From assembly GCA_045594885.1 (NCBI GenBank), contig JAZNZJ010000064.1, positions 1 through 15,890 on the forward strand: DNA of 15,890 nucleotides, in the 5' to 3' direction. The notes beneath the pieces were generated by a model that saw only the letters and a program-made list of their open reading frames with translations, was not told the origin of the DNA and did no database searches. A program made the translations under genes and the position numbers. Source of the stretch: Fimenecus sp045594885. Lineage in GTDB: Bacteria > Bacillota > Clostridia > Oscillospirales > Acutalibacteraceae. Below are positions 5,684-13,280 of this stretch, piece after piece; the stretch's first letter is position 1; the number at the start of each line of letters is the position of its first letter.

Positions 5684-5693
5684 GATTTATAGA

Positions 5694-6161
5694 TTATCTC
5701 ATTTGTTCTTTTATTGAACGTTCAATTGTACGTTGGGCTTCTTTTTTAGCGGCAACATCACGCTTATCGTAAAGTTTTTTACCTTTACAAAGGCCAACCT
5801 GCACCTTTGCTCTGCCTTTTTTGAAGTAAATTGACAGGGGTATAAGGGTAAGTCCCTCTTGCTTTGTTGTACCTAAAAGGCGCATAATTTCTTTTTTGTG
5901 CATAAGTAATTTACGCACTCTCATAGGGTCACGGTTGAAAATATTGCCGTGGTCGTAAGGGCTTATGTGCATACCATTTACAAAAAGCTCACCTTCAACA
6001 ATACTGCACCACGCATCTTTAAGATTGCATTTGCCCTGACGAAGCGATTTCACCTCTGTGCCCACAAGCTCAATGCCTGCCTCAAAGCTTTCAATCACGA
6101 AATAATCGTGGAGAGCTTTTTTGTTTTGTGCAATTGTAGTATTCGTATTTTTCTCTGCCAC
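5694..6161 (-). CDS. smpB: SsrA-binding protein SmpB
   Basis: This 155-residue protein has the normal SmpB length and signatures: GTEVKSLR (34-41) within the first beta-barrel segment, HISPYDHGNIFNRDP (65-79), and the basic C-terminal tail starting KGKKLYDKR (126-134). SmpB binds the tRNA-like domain of tmRNA and places its tail in the empty mRNA channel of a stalled ribosome, so that tmRNA can add the degradation tag. The start is a GTG at 6161, chosen because AAAGGAGGA lies at the ideal distance and no better ATG exists. It lies 69 bp downstream of recR, with a hairpin and its own promoter between them, and 88 bp upstream of ssrA. Confidence 0.97.
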   Translation of the reverse strand: MAEKNTNTTIAQNKKALHDYFVIESFEAGIELVGTEVKSLRQGKCNLKDAWCSIVEGELFVNGMHISPYDHGNIFNRDPMRVRKLLMHKKEIMRLLGTTKQEGLTLIPLSIYFKKGRAKVQVGLCKGKKLYDKRDVAAKKEAQRTIERSIKEQMR

Positions 6162-6187
6162 AATTATTCCTCCTTTGTGATGAGATT

Positions 6188-6215
6188 ATTATACATTAAA
6201 ATCCCCGATTTTAAA
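6188..6215 (-). promoter_or_regulatory. Promoter of smpB (and probably ssrA)
   Basis: TATAAT lies at 6193-6188 on the minus strand, 26 bp before the smpB start codon. TTTAAA at 6215-6210 is a moderate -35 box with a 16-bp spacer. The -35 box falls in the loop of the hairpin after recR. Confidence 0.5.
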
Positions 6216-6223
6216 CATCGGGG
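6203..6223 (-). terminator. Hairpin after recR, weak terminator or attenuator
   Basis: CCCCGAT and ATCGGGG form a perfect 7-bp stem around a 7-base loop, 7 bases past the recR stop codon. On the minus strand it is followed by only ATTTTAA, a weak U-run, so partial readthrough into smpB is likely. Confidence 0.5.
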
Positions 6224-6230
6224 AGGCTTT

Positions 6231-6824
6231 TTATAACAAATTGCGTCCCTTTAATGCTCGAGAGAGAGTAACCTCGTCAGCATATTCAAGGTCGCTGCCA
6301 ACGGGAATACCATATGCAAGTCGGCTGACTTTAATTCCCATCGGTTTTAAAAGTCTTGAAATATACATTGCGGTTGCCTCGCCCTCTGCGGTGGGGTTGG
6401 TTGCCATAATTACCTCATTTACGCTGTCGTCAGCCATTCGGCTGATAAGCTCTTTAATGCGTATATTATCGGGACCCACATCATTCATTGGTGAAATCAC
6501 ACCGTGAAGCACATGATAAACACCCTTAAATTCGTGAGTGCGTTCAAATGCGGTTACATCACGAGGGTTTTCAACCACGCAAATTACCGTATGGTCACGC
6601 TTTTCATTACTGCAAACAGTACACTTTTCACCTTCGGTAAGATTGCAACACACACTGCAGGTGTGAATATTATTGTGGGCGGCATTGATGGCATCTGTAA
6701 GACTTTTTATTTGATTGTCATCAAGTCCGAGAATATAATACGCAAGACGCTCCGCCGATTTCACACCGACAGAGGGCATTTTGCGAAATTCTTCAATCAA
6801 TTTTTCAAGTGATACGATTGCCAT
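6231..6824 (-). CDS. recR: Recombination mediator protein RecR
   Basis: This 197-residue protein is standard RecR. An N-terminal helix-hairpin-helix region (MPSVGVKSAERLAYYI, 16-31) is followed by a zinc finger with C56-x2-C59 and C68-x2-C71. A Toprim domain follows, with E85 in VVENPRD and an acidic GEA near 148-150. The C-terminal IPVGSDLEYADEVTLSRAL (173-191) is the conserved Walker-B-like end. With RecO, RecR loads RecA on SSB-coated single-stranded DNA. It is the third gene in the dnaX-ybaB-recR run, 32 bp after ybaB, with a GGAG ribosome binding site. The hairpin at 6223-6203 follows its stop codon. Confidence 0.97.
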   Translation of the reverse strand: MAIVSLEKLIEEFRKMPSVGVKSAERLAYYILGLDDNQIKSLTDAINAAHNNIHTCSVCCNLTEGEKCTVCSNEKRDHTVICVVENPRDVTAFERTHEFKGVYHVLHGVISPMNDVGPDNIRIKELISRMADDSVNEVIMATNPTAEGEATAMYISRLLKPMGIKVSRLAYGIPVGSDLEYADEVTLSRALKGRNLL

Positions 6825-6856
6825 AATTATGCTCCAAATAAATTAGTGGGTAAAAA

Positions 6857-7192
6857 TTAAAATCCGAAACCGGGAAGATTCATTCCGCCTGTGATTTTAC
6901 CCATTTCTCTTTCCATTGTTTCGTCTGCTTTTCTCATTGCCTCGTTAACTGCTGCAACAAGCAAATCCTCAAGCATTTCAACATCTTCAGGGTCAACAAC
7001 GTCGGGTTGAATATTAACAGAAACTAACTGATGCTTACCATTTACCGTAACGTCAATAGCTCCGCCACCAGCACTTGCACTGTATTCTGCATTTTCACAT
7101 TCCTGTTGTACACGGGTCATTTCGTCCTGCATCTGCTGAATGCGTTTCATCATGTTTGCCTGACCGCCCTGATTTGGGATTCTTGCTTTCAT
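6857..7192 (-). CDS. YbaB/EbfC family nucleoid-associated protein
   Basis: This 111-residue protein matches YbaB/EbfC in length and sequence. It has a glycine/Met-rich start, an amphipathic helix (MMKRIQQMQDEMTRVQQE, 14-31), a beta-hairpin with GGGAIDVTVNGKHQLVSV (42-59), a second long helix (70-97) and a flexible Gly/Met tail. The family forms dimers that bind DNA without much sequence preference; genes for it nearly always sit between dnaX and recR. Its ribosome binding site, GAGGAGGAA, is formed by the last codons of dnaX, and the two genes are 2 bp apart, implying translational coupling. Confidence 0.95.
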   Translation of the reverse strand: MKARIPNQGGQANMMKRIQQMQDEMTRVQQECENAEYSASAGGGAIDVTVNGKHQLVSVNIQPDVVDPEDVEMLEDLLVAAVNEAMRKADETMEREMGKITGGMNLPGFGF

Positions 7193-7194
7193 TT

Positions 7195-8829
7195 TTATTC
7201 CTCCTCAACTTTCACACCGAGTTGACGTGCTTTTGAAACAAGATTTTCAAGAGGACTCTTCGGTGCATTTTCTTGCTTGTTATTATAAACAGCAAGAGTA
7301 TAGTTTTTACCGGTTACTTCTGCAACCGCTTGTTTTATTGCTTTTGAATAATCACCTGTTTTAAGAAAAAGCTCTAAAACGGGCGAGCCTTTAATAAGTA
7401 AATATTTACCGTCGTGAATAAATGCAGTTGAGCCCGTAAGCATTGCAATAAGACTTCTATCAGTTGCAAAGAGTTTTTCTGTAACCTCAGGCCATTTATC
7501 AAATGGTACTGTGCCTGATTGCACAACAACCTTTTCCTCCTCGGCAGGTGGTGGCTCGGGTAACGGAATTTCATCTGCTTGTGGCTCGATTTTTTCTTCC
7601 ACTTCAACGGGTGGATTTTCTTCAACTGCGGGGACGGACTCTTCAGCAACGGGCTTTACGGGTTTAGCTTCAACGGTGATTTTTCCTGATGCAAAGGCAG
7701 ACTCTAACTCACTAAGTCTGCGAAGAACGGTGTTTATATCATTGTCAAGTGCGGGTGTGCAAAGTCTTATAATGCAAAGCTCAGCACTTGTTCTTCTGTT
7801 TGCACCCTGCTTCATTGTTGCTGCTGATGCGGTGAGAATATCAATACACGACATAATTGTTGCCAATGTGGTTTTCTCGCTCTGTTGACGGATAATATCA
7901 ATTTCACCCTGTGAACAGATAATCATATTCTGAAAATTCTTTACCGCCTTTGAAATCATAAGATTTCTAAAATGACTTGTAAGTTCAGTAATGAGTCTTT
8001 CCATATCACAAGAGTCATTATAAAGTCTGTTTACAATTTCAAGCGCCTTTGCAGCATTCTTTTCGATTATACAATCGCAAAGTTCAAAAATATATTCTCT
8101 GCCCGCAAGACCTGCACTGTCGGCTACTGCGGCAGAGTCGATAATGCCATCGTGTGATGAGCAACGGTCAAGAAGAGAAAGTGCATCTCTCATTGCACCG
8201 TCAGCAATTCTTGCAATTAGCATTGCCCCGTCATCTGAAAGATTGAGATTTTCTTTAACTGCAACCTCTTTGAGCCTACCTGCGATTTCTTCGGGCGGAA
8301 TTCGCTTGAAGTCGAATCGCTGACAACGTGAAAGAATTGTTGAGGGTAGTTTATGCACCTCGGTTGTTGCAAGAATGAAAATTACGTGAGCGGGGGGCTC
8401 TTCAAGAGTTTTTAGAAGTGCGTTAAATGCCCCAATTGAAAGCATATGCACCTCGTCAATTATATAAACACGGTATTTTGCGTTAGCAGGTGTGAAATTT
8501 GCTTCTTCACGCAAATCACGAATATTATCAACACCATTATTTGATGCTGCGTCGATTTCGATTATATCAAGTATTGAGCCGTTGTCTATTCCACGGCAGA
8601 TTTCACATTCATTACAAGGGTTTCCGTTTTGCGGATTAAGACAGTTAACCGCTTTTGAAAGAATTTTAGCGCAGGAGGTCTTACCGGTACCACGTGAACC
8701 TGTGAAAAGATAAGCATGACTTGTTTTGCCCGATTTCACGGCATTCTCAAGTGTAGTTGTAATATGCTGTTGACCAACTACGTCAGTAAATGCAGATGGT
8801 CTGTATTTTCTGTAAAACGCACGGTACAT
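7195..8829 (-). CDS. dnaX: DNA polymerase III subunit gamma/tau
   Basis: This 544-residue clamp-loader ATPase has Walker A GSRGTGKT (44-51), a zinc module with cysteines 63, 72, 75 and 78, Walker B DEVHML (125-130) and the SRC sensor motif (167-169). AAA+ domains I-II and the helical domain III fill about the first 370 residues. A Pro/Glu-rich linker follows (about 400-450), then a small C-terminal domain like the tau region that contacts the polymerase. It loads the sliding clamp at the replication fork. The ATG at 8829 is preceded by AAGGGAG with 7-base spacing. The SRP RNA gene lies just upstream in the same direction, and ybaB and recR follow. No convincing frameshift site for a separate gamma form is visible. 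Confidence 0.97.
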   Translation of the reverse strand: MYRAFYRKYRPSAFTDVVGQQHITTTLENAVKSGKTSHAYLFTGSRGTGKTSCAKILSKAVNCLNPQNGNPCNECEICRGIDNGSILDIIEIDAASNNGVDNIRDLREEANFTPANAKYRVYIIDEVHMLSIGAFNALLKTLEEPPAHVIFILATTEVHKLPSTILSRCQRFDFKRIPPEEIAGRLKEVAVKENLNLSDDGAMLIARIADGAMRDALSLLDRCSSHDGIIDSAAVADSAGLAGREYIFELCDCIIEKNAAKALEIVNRLYNDSCDMERLITELTSHFRNLMISKAVKNFQNMIICSQGEIDIIRQQSEKTTLATIMSCIDILTASAATMKQGANRRTSAELCIIRLCTPALDNDINTVLRRLSELESAFASGKITVEAKPVKPVAEESVPAVEENPPVEVEEKIEPQADEIPLPEPPPAEEEKVVVQSGTVPFDKWPEVTEKLFATDRSLIAMLTGSTAFIHDGKYLLIKGSPVLELFLKTGDYSKAIKQAVAEVTGKNYTLAVYNNKQENAPKSPLENLVSKARQLGVKVEEE

Positions 8830-8888
8830 ATTCTTTCTCCCTTAATTATAAACTGTATAGCTAAACTTTAGTGAGCACTCATTAAAAA

Positions 8889-9028
8889 TGCCTTAACTCA
8901 GTCATGCACCGTGCAGGCAGACTGTGGCGCCCGGTGCAAACCGCTTAATGCTGCTCGGTTCCCCGCCTGACATGGTTCACAGCGCCCCGCCGCACAGGAC
9001 CAACACGGCACACGACTGAATTAAGGCA
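8889..9028 (-). ncRNA. ffs: Signal recognition particle RNA (4.5S-type)
   Basis: On the minus strand the core reads ATGTCAGG, CGG, GGAA, CCG, AGCAGC, the conserved helix 8 that binds Ffh, with the GGAA tetraloop at 8962-8959. The two ends (9028-9011 and 8906-8889) pair over about 18 bases with two G-U pairs. The RNA is about 140 bases long. No separate Alu domain is apparent, so it looks like the short bacterial type with an extended stem. Five T residues follow the closing stem, so it should terminate itself. With Ffh it directs nascent membrane and secreted proteins to FtsY. It lies 59 bp upstream of dnaX, a common Firmicutes arrangement. Confidence 0.93.
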
Positions 9029-9033
9029 GTATT

Positions 9034-9062
9034 ATTATACTATATGATTTACATAATTTCAA
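9034..9062 (-). promoter_or_regulatory. Promoter of the SRP RNA gene
   Basis: TTGAAA (9062-9057) and TATAAT (9039-9034) are separated by exactly 17 bp, placing the start at about 9028-9027, the first base of the RNA's terminal stem. Readthrough past the SRP RNA may also feed dnaX, since no other convincing promoter lies between them. Confidence 0.85.
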
Positions 9063-9085
9063 GAGAAAATATATACTATTTTATA

Positions 9086-9114
9086 TTGTAGTTAAAAACA
9101 AAATGTGGTAAAAT
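9086..9114 (+). promoter_or_regulatory. Promoter of the hexosaminidase gene
   Basis: TTGTAG (9086-9091) and TAAAAT (9109-9114) are 17 bp apart on the plus strand, divergent from the SRP RNA promoter. The predicted start near 9121 gives a leader of about 28 bases with GGAGGA at 9135-9140. Confidence 0.6.
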
Positions 9115-9148
9115 AAACCTATATAAAACATATTGGAGGATTATAAGG

Positions 9149-10744
9149 ATGTTTAACATAATTCCCCAGCCCGTCAGTATATTGATAAATCAGGCTCAAA
9201 AAGGGTTTACACTTCATGCGGGTACAATAATTTCACCCTTTGATTTTAGTGAAGATTTTGTTTTGTTTTGCAGAAAAGCATTTAACAAAAAAGTGCGTAT
9301 CCACGAAGACACGGACGAAGAAAGAAGTATTATCTTAACACTTGATGATGAAATTGAGCATAATGAAGGTTATACACTTAAATGTGAAAATCGTCGGGTT
9401 TATATTAACGCAAAAACAGAATCAGGACTTTTTTATGGACTTCAGACATTAAAACAGTTGCTTTTGCAGACTGACGGTAAAATTCCATATGTTGAAATCA
9501 CAGATGAACCTCGTTTTGATTATCGTGGGTATATGCTTGATTGCGGAAGATATTTTTATTCGGTTGAAGATGTTAAAAGAATTGTTGATTTAATGGCACT
9601 TCACAAGTTGAATGTTCTTCATTGGCATCTCACAGAGGACCAAGGTTGGCGAGTTGAGATAAAAAAATATCCTTTACTTACCGAAAAAGGCTCAATGAGA
9701 AGTCACACAAACTTCAATCACAGGGCTCACGGTGGATATTATACACAAGAGGATATAAAAGAAATTGTCGGGTATTGTCACCAACGCAAAATAAAAGTTA
9801 TTCCCGAATTTGATGTTCCGGGGCATAATGTAGCGGCAATATCCTGCTATCCGTACTTGTCCTGCCTTGACCGTGATTTAGAGGTTGCAACTCATTGGGG
9901 AGTGAAGCACGACATTCTGTGTGCGGGTAAAGAAAGCACTTATAAATTTGTTTATGATGTGCTTGACGAATTAATTGAACTTTTTCCTGATAAAATTATT
10001 CATATAGGTGGCGATGAGGCGGTTAAAATGCGTTGGAAGAATTGCCCCCATTGTCAAAAGGTAATCAAAGAAAACAATCTTCGTGATGAAGATGATTTGC
10101 AGATGTTCTTTATGAATAAGGTAAATGCTTATTTGAAAGAAAAAGGTTATTCTTCTGTAATGTGGAATTATGATAAGCTTGAAAATTCTGACAATTTAAG
10201 CGCAGATATTGCATGGACTGTTTGTGGTATGGGTGAAGATGGTGATTTAGTTAAAAACGAACTAAAGCGAGGAAGAAGATTAATTAATACCAATTGTTAC
10301 CCATATTATTTCGATTTTCCTTATGGTTGGAATACCTTGAAAATGGTTTGTGAAGACGACGGCGCACTCACCGAAAATGATGAGGACACTTGGGGCATTG
10401 AAGCACAGATGTGGACAGAATATGTGCCCGATATGAAACGTCTTGAGTTTCTTACATTTCCACGTCTTGGGGCAATGGCAGAAAATGCGTGGGCAGAAAA
10501 GGGGTATCCCTCATTTTCAACATTTTTGCATAAGGCACAAGATTATTACAAGCTTTTAGATGTTTATAAGGTGAACTGTGCACCGTTAAAAAAGGCTTGT
10601 CCGTCATTTGTTTACAAACACGCATCTTCACTCTGGTTTAAACGCAGAGTTCTTCATTGGGAGGGGCTTCACAATCTCATTGACGACAAAAAGGCAGAAA
10701 AAGAAGCAGAATTGTTGAGAAACAAATTGGTGCAAAAACAATAA
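9149..10744 (+). CDS. Family GH20 beta-N-acetylhexosaminidase, cytoplasmic type
   Basis: This 531-residue enzyme has the GH20 layout: an N-terminal alpha/beta domain (about 1-120), then a TIM barrel opening with RGYMLDCGRYF (126-136) and LNVLHWHLTEDQGWRVE (154-170). The catalytic Asp-Glu pair is D289-E290 in HIGGDEAVKMRW. The aromatic GIEAQMWTEYV (416-426) completes the substrate pocket. GH20 enzymes release terminal beta-linked GlcNAc or GalNAc by substrate-assisted catalysis. There is no signal peptide or anchor, so it should act inside the cell on imported oligosaccharides such as chitobiose-like, mucin-derived or cell-wall fragments. Translation starts at 9149, 8 bases after GGAGGA. Glycerol kinase follows after 70 bp in the same direction, with no clear terminator between. 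The actual sugar is not determined. Confidence 0.93.
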   Translation: MFNIIPQPVSILINQAQKGFTLHAGTIISPFDFSEDFVLFCRKAFNKKVRIHEDTDEERSIILTLDDEIEHNEGYTLKCENRRVYINAKTESGLFYGLQTLKQLLLQTDGKIPYVEITDEPRFDYRGYMLDCGRYFYSVEDVKRIVDLMALHKLNVLHWHLTEDQGWRVEIKKYPLLTEKGSMRSHTNFNHRAHGGYYTQEDIKEIVGYCHQRKIKVIPEFDVPGHNVAAISCYPYLSCLDRDLEVATHWGVKHDILCAGKESTYKFVYDVLDELIELFPDKIIHIGGDEAVKMRWKNCPHCQKVIKENNLRDEDDLQMFFMNKVNAYLKEKGYSSVMWNYDKLENSDNLSADIAWTVCGMGEDGDLVKNELKRGRRLINTNCYPYYFDFPYGWNTLKMVCEDDGALTENDEDTWGIEAQMWTEYVPDMKRLEFLTFPRLGAMAENAWAEKGYPSFSTFLHKAQDYYKLLDVYKVNCAPLKKACPSFVYKHASSLWFKRRVLHWEGLHNLIDDKKAEKEAELLRNKLVQKQ

Positions 10745-10755
10745 AAAGATAAAAA

Positions 10756-10781
10756 TTAACTATATTTTGGGGATTAGTTAA
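10756..10781 (+). other. AT-rich inverted repeat before glpK
   Basis: TTAACTA (10756-10762) and TAGTTAA (10775-10781) form a perfect 7-bp inverted repeat around 12 bases, between the hexosaminidase and glycerol kinase genes. It could be an operator or a weak hairpin followed by an A-run; it lacks a T-run on the plus strand. Confidence 0.3.
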
Positions 10782-10814
10782 AAAATATCTATTTAATACA
10801 AGAGGTGTTATACA

Positions 10815-12323
10815 ATGAAAAAATACGTACTTGCTCTTGACCAGGGCACAACAAGTTCACGTGCAATTCTTTTTGACAAAAACGGTAATATCTGTTTTAA
10901 AGCACAGCACGAATTTACCCAGATTTATCCACATACCGGTTGGGTTGAACACAACCCAATGGAAATTCTTTTTTCACAGCTTCAGTCCGTAATGGAGGTT
11001 ATGGCTGCGAGCAAAGCAACTGCAGAAGAAATTGACTCAATCGGTATAACTAATCAGAGAGAAACAACAATTGTATGGGATAAATCAACGGGTAAACCCA
11101 TTTACAATGCGATTGTGTGGCAGTGTCGCAGAACTGCAGATATGTGCGAGAAAATCAAAGAAGATGCAGAACTCACACAATACATAAAAGACCATACGGG
11201 TCTTGTTGTTGACGCATATTTCTCTGCAACAAAAATCAAGTGGATTCTTGAAAATGTTGAGGGTGCAAAAGAGATGGCAGAAAAAGGTCAGCTTTTATTT
11301 GGCACGGTTGAAACTTGGCTAATTTGGAATTTGACAGGTGGTGCGGTGCATATTACCGACTATTCAAATGCTTCAAGAACAATGATTTTTGATGTTGACA
11401 AGCTTTGTTGGGATGAATACCTTTGTGAAAAATTGGGCATTCCTATGAAAATGTTACCAGAAGCAGTTCCGTCGAGTAAGATTTACGGTACAGTTGCAAA
11501 GAGTGTTATGGGTATTGAGGATTTAGCAGGTGTGCCCATTTCAGGTGCAATCGGTGACCAACCCGCAGCTCTTTTTGGTCAGGGCTGTTTTGAAAGCGGT
11601 CAAGCAAAGAATACATATGGTACGGGTTGCTTCCTGCTTATGAATACAGGTGACAAACGTGTTAAGTCTGACAATAATCTTGTTACGGGTGTTGCTTGGG
11701 GTATTGGCGATAAAGTAACTTATGCAATTGAGGGCTCTGCCTTTAATGCAGGTTCAGTTATTAAATGGCTTCGTGACGATTTACAACTTATTCCTTCAGC
11801 ACGCCGTTGTGACGAATTGGCAGAAAGTGTAGTAAATTCAAATGGTGTGTATTTTGTTCCCGCATTTACAGGTCTTGGTGCACCTTATTGGGATATGTAC
11901 GCACGAGGAACAATTGTAGGTTTAACACGTGGTGCAAATGCAGCACATATTTGCCGAAGTGTTCTTGAAGCGATTGCATATCAAATGACAGATTTGCTTG
12001 AGGCAATGAAGCAGGATTCTAACATTGAACTTTCAGAATTACGTGTTGACGGCGGTGCATCAGTAAGTGATATTATGATGCAGATTCAGGCAGATATGAT
12101 TAGAACAAATGTAAACCGTCCTCAAATGGTTGAAACAACTGCTCTCGGTGCTGCGTGTCTCGCAGGTCTTGCAACGGGATTCTGGAAAAGCACTGATGAG
12201 ATTGCAAAAATCCGCAAGGTTGATAAAGTGTTCGAGCCAAAAATGGATATTGAAAAACGTGAAAAGAGATACCGTGGATGGCTTCGTGCGGTTGAACGCT
12301 CAAGAGATTGGGTTGAACACTAA
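10815..12323 (+). CDS. glpK: Glycerol kinase
   Basis: This 502-residue FGGY-family kinase has the normal length and signatures: ATP-phosphate loop LDQGTTSSRAILFD (8-21), substrate residues in GWVEHNP (42-48), QRETT (81-85) and the catalytic Asp248 in GDQPAALFGQ. The second ATP-binding motif is NTYGTGCFLLMNTG (266-279), followed by the adenine site DGGASVSD (412-419). It converts glycerol and ATP to sn-glycerol 3-phosphate in the cytosol, feeding glycolysis or phospholipid synthesis. The start is ATG 10815, with AGAGGTG at 10800-10806 eight bases ahead. No glpF facilitator or glpD/glpA dehydrogenase is next to it, so it is uncoupled from a usual glp operon here. The bidirectional terminator at 12346-12383 ends it. 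Confidence 0.97.
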   Translation: MKKYVLALDQGTTSSRAILFDKNGNICFKAQHEFTQIYPHTGWVEHNPMEILFSQLQSVMEVMAASKATAEEIDSIGITNQRETTIVWDKSTGKPIYNAIVWQCRRTADMCEKIKEDAELTQYIKDHTGLVVDAYFSATKIKWILENVEGAKEMAEKGQLLFGTVETWLIWNLTGGAVHITDYSNASRTMIFDVDKLCWDEYLCEKLGIPMKMLPEAVPSSKIYGTVAKSVMGIEDLAGVPISGAIGDQPAALFGQGCFESGQAKNTYGTGCFLLMNTGDKRVKSDNNLVTGVAWGIGDKVTYAIEGSAFNAGSVIKWLRDDLQLIPSARRCDELAESVVNSNGVYFVPAFTGLGAPYWDMYARGTIVGLTRGANAAHICRSVLEAIAYQMTDLLEAMKQDSNIELSELRVDGGASVSDIMMQIQADMIRTNVNRPQMVETTALGAACLAGLATGFWKSTDEIAKIRKVDKVFEPKMDIEKREKRYRGWLRAVERSRDWVEH

Positions 12324-12335
12324 AAAAATACTTAT

Positions 12336-12420
12336 AAAAACCCAAAACCCCATCGGTAAAAAACACCGATGGGGTTCCTTTTTCACCCGCCGTAAAGACG
12401 GGATATAACCTATATAAGAC
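12336..12420 (-). ncRNA. Candidate short RNA downstream of the DNA glycosylase gene
   Basis: A near-consensus minus-strand promoter (12455-12427) points into a space with no reading frame, and a strong terminator lies about 45-75 bases beyond its predicted start at about 12420. The transcript would be about 85 bases long. It would contain a small hairpin (CCGT, CTTT, ACGG; 12403-12392), a purine-rich linker (GGTGAAAAAGGAA) and the 12-bp terminator stem. No known RNA family is recognised. Alternatively this may simply be a promoter in the 3' region of the neighbouring gene whose transcript has no function. Confidence 0.35.
12346..12383. terminator. Bidirectional terminator after glpK
   Basis: AACCCCATCGGT (12346-12357) pairs with ACCGATGGGGTT (12365-12376) in a perfect 12-bp stem with a 7-base loop. 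A T-run follows on the plus strand (12379-12383) and a T-rich stretch on the minus strand. It serves glpK and minus-strand transcripts from the glycosylase side. Confidence 0.93.
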
Positions 12421-12426
12421 TTGTGT

Positions 12427-12455
12427 ATGATAGCATAAAAACCATAAGTTGTCAA
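12427..12455 (-). promoter_or_regulatory. Orphan minus-strand promoter after the glycosylase gene
   Basis: TTGACA (12455-12450) and TATCAT (12432-12427) are 17 bp apart, and TGC directly precedes the -10 box, giving an extended -10. It lies 15 bp past the stop codon of the glycosylase gene, and no coding sequence lies between it and the terminator. Confidence 0.55.
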
Positions 12456-12470
12456 ACATATAGATGTTTT

Positions 12471-13268
12471 TTATCTATCTTGCATTCTTCTCCAATGAAA
12501 AAGATATTGTTGGGCAATTCCCTCAGTGCCCTTTGTACATTCGGGTAGTCCGTTGGGGTACATTTCGGACATAATTCTTTTCACCCACACGTCAACGGGG
12601 AATGCTTCAATTTTGTGAAATCCATAAAGCAGAGTGCATTCTGCAACCTTTGCACCAACACCCTTTATTTTTTGCAATTCTTCTCTGCCAAATTCAATGG
12701 GATTTTCATTGATGGCATTAAAATCGACCACACCGCTTGAAACTTTGTTTGCGGCATCAATAATATATTTTGCTCTAAACCCTGCACGTAAGGGGGCTAA
12801 ATCGTCAACAGAGAGAGGGGCGAGTTTTTGTGCAGACGGAAAAGACTTTTTGCCCGATTCACCCTCGCCGAAATGCTCACAGAGCCGCTCAACAATGCCT
12901 TTAATTCGTGGTATATTGTTGTTTTGAGAAATGATGAATGAACAGAGTGCTTCCCAAGGCTCTTGGCGAAGAATTCTTATGCCATTATATTCTTTAACGG
13001 CAGTTTTAAGATGCTCGTCATCATAAAATGTTGTGATTTTTTCATAATCACATTCAAGGTCGAAATATGATTTCCATATTTTTTCGTAATCTTCTGCGGT
13101 ACAATTTAAAATCAATTTATTGTCAGTTTGTTCAATTTCAAGATATTTACCATATGCAACACCGTGCCATTTGTTATCTTCATAAATCCAACGAAAAGCC
13201 TGACCGCAATCAAGAGAAAGAGAAAGGTCAAAGACTGGTGGGCAGGTTATTTCAAATGCGTTTTTCAA
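12471..13268 (-). CDS. Ogg1-type 8-oxoguanine DNA glycosylase/AP lyase
   Basis: This protein of about 265 residues has an N-terminal Ogg domain (CGQAFRW, then a beta-rich region) and a helix-hairpin-helix GPD domain. The hairpin, LQKIKGVGAKVAECTLLYGF, carries the catalytic lysine, and EAFPVDVWVKR holds the catalytic aspartate (K210 and D229 counted from the upstream GTG). SFIISQNNNIPRI is the conserved pre-hairpin helix. Such enzymes excise 8-oxoguanine from DNA in base-excision repair. The start is chosen as TTG 13268, because the strong site GAGGTGAT (13280-13273) is 4-8 bases ahead of it. The GTG at 13277, three codons earlier, overlaps that site and would have no spacer. The gene is monocistronic and converges with glpK. 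A broader DNA-3-methyladenine glycosylase label is possible, but the K/D pair and N-terminal domain favour Ogg. Confidence 0.88.
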   Translation of the reverse strand: MKNAFEITCPPVFDLSLSLDCGQAFRWIYEDNKWHGVAYGKYLEIEQTDNKLILNCTAEDYEKIWKSYFDLECDYEKITTFYDDEHLKTAVKEYNGIRILRQEPWEALCSFIISQNNNIPRIKGIVERLCEHFGEGESGKKSFPSAQKLAPLSVDDLAPLRAGFRAKYIIDAANKVSSGVVDFNAINENPIEFGREELQKIKGVGAKVAECTLLYGFHKIEAFPVDVWVKRIMSEMYPNGLPECTKGTEGIAQQYLFHWRRMQDR

Positions 13269-13272
13269 TATA

Positions 13273-13280
13273 ATCACCTC
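13273..13280 (-). promoter_or_regulatory. Start-deciding ribosome binding site of the glycosylase gene
   Basis: GAGGTGAT on the minus strand is an eight-base match to the Shine-Dalgarno complement of the 16S rRNA tail. The spacing from GAGG to the TTG at 13268 is 8 bases, while the in-frame GTG at 13277 lies inside the site. This supports the TTG start. Confidence 0.65.

Noticed and set aside
7580..7600. A-run in the dnaX linker as a programmed frameshift site
   Set aside because: The minus-strand AAAAAA run is not the A-AAA-AAG slippery heptamer, and no strong stimulatory hairpin or early stop is evident.
8845..8850. TATAAT on the minus strand just before dnaX
   Set aside because: It abuts the ribosome binding site, has no -35 box at 16-18 bp, and would start transcription inside the Shine-Dalgarno sequence.
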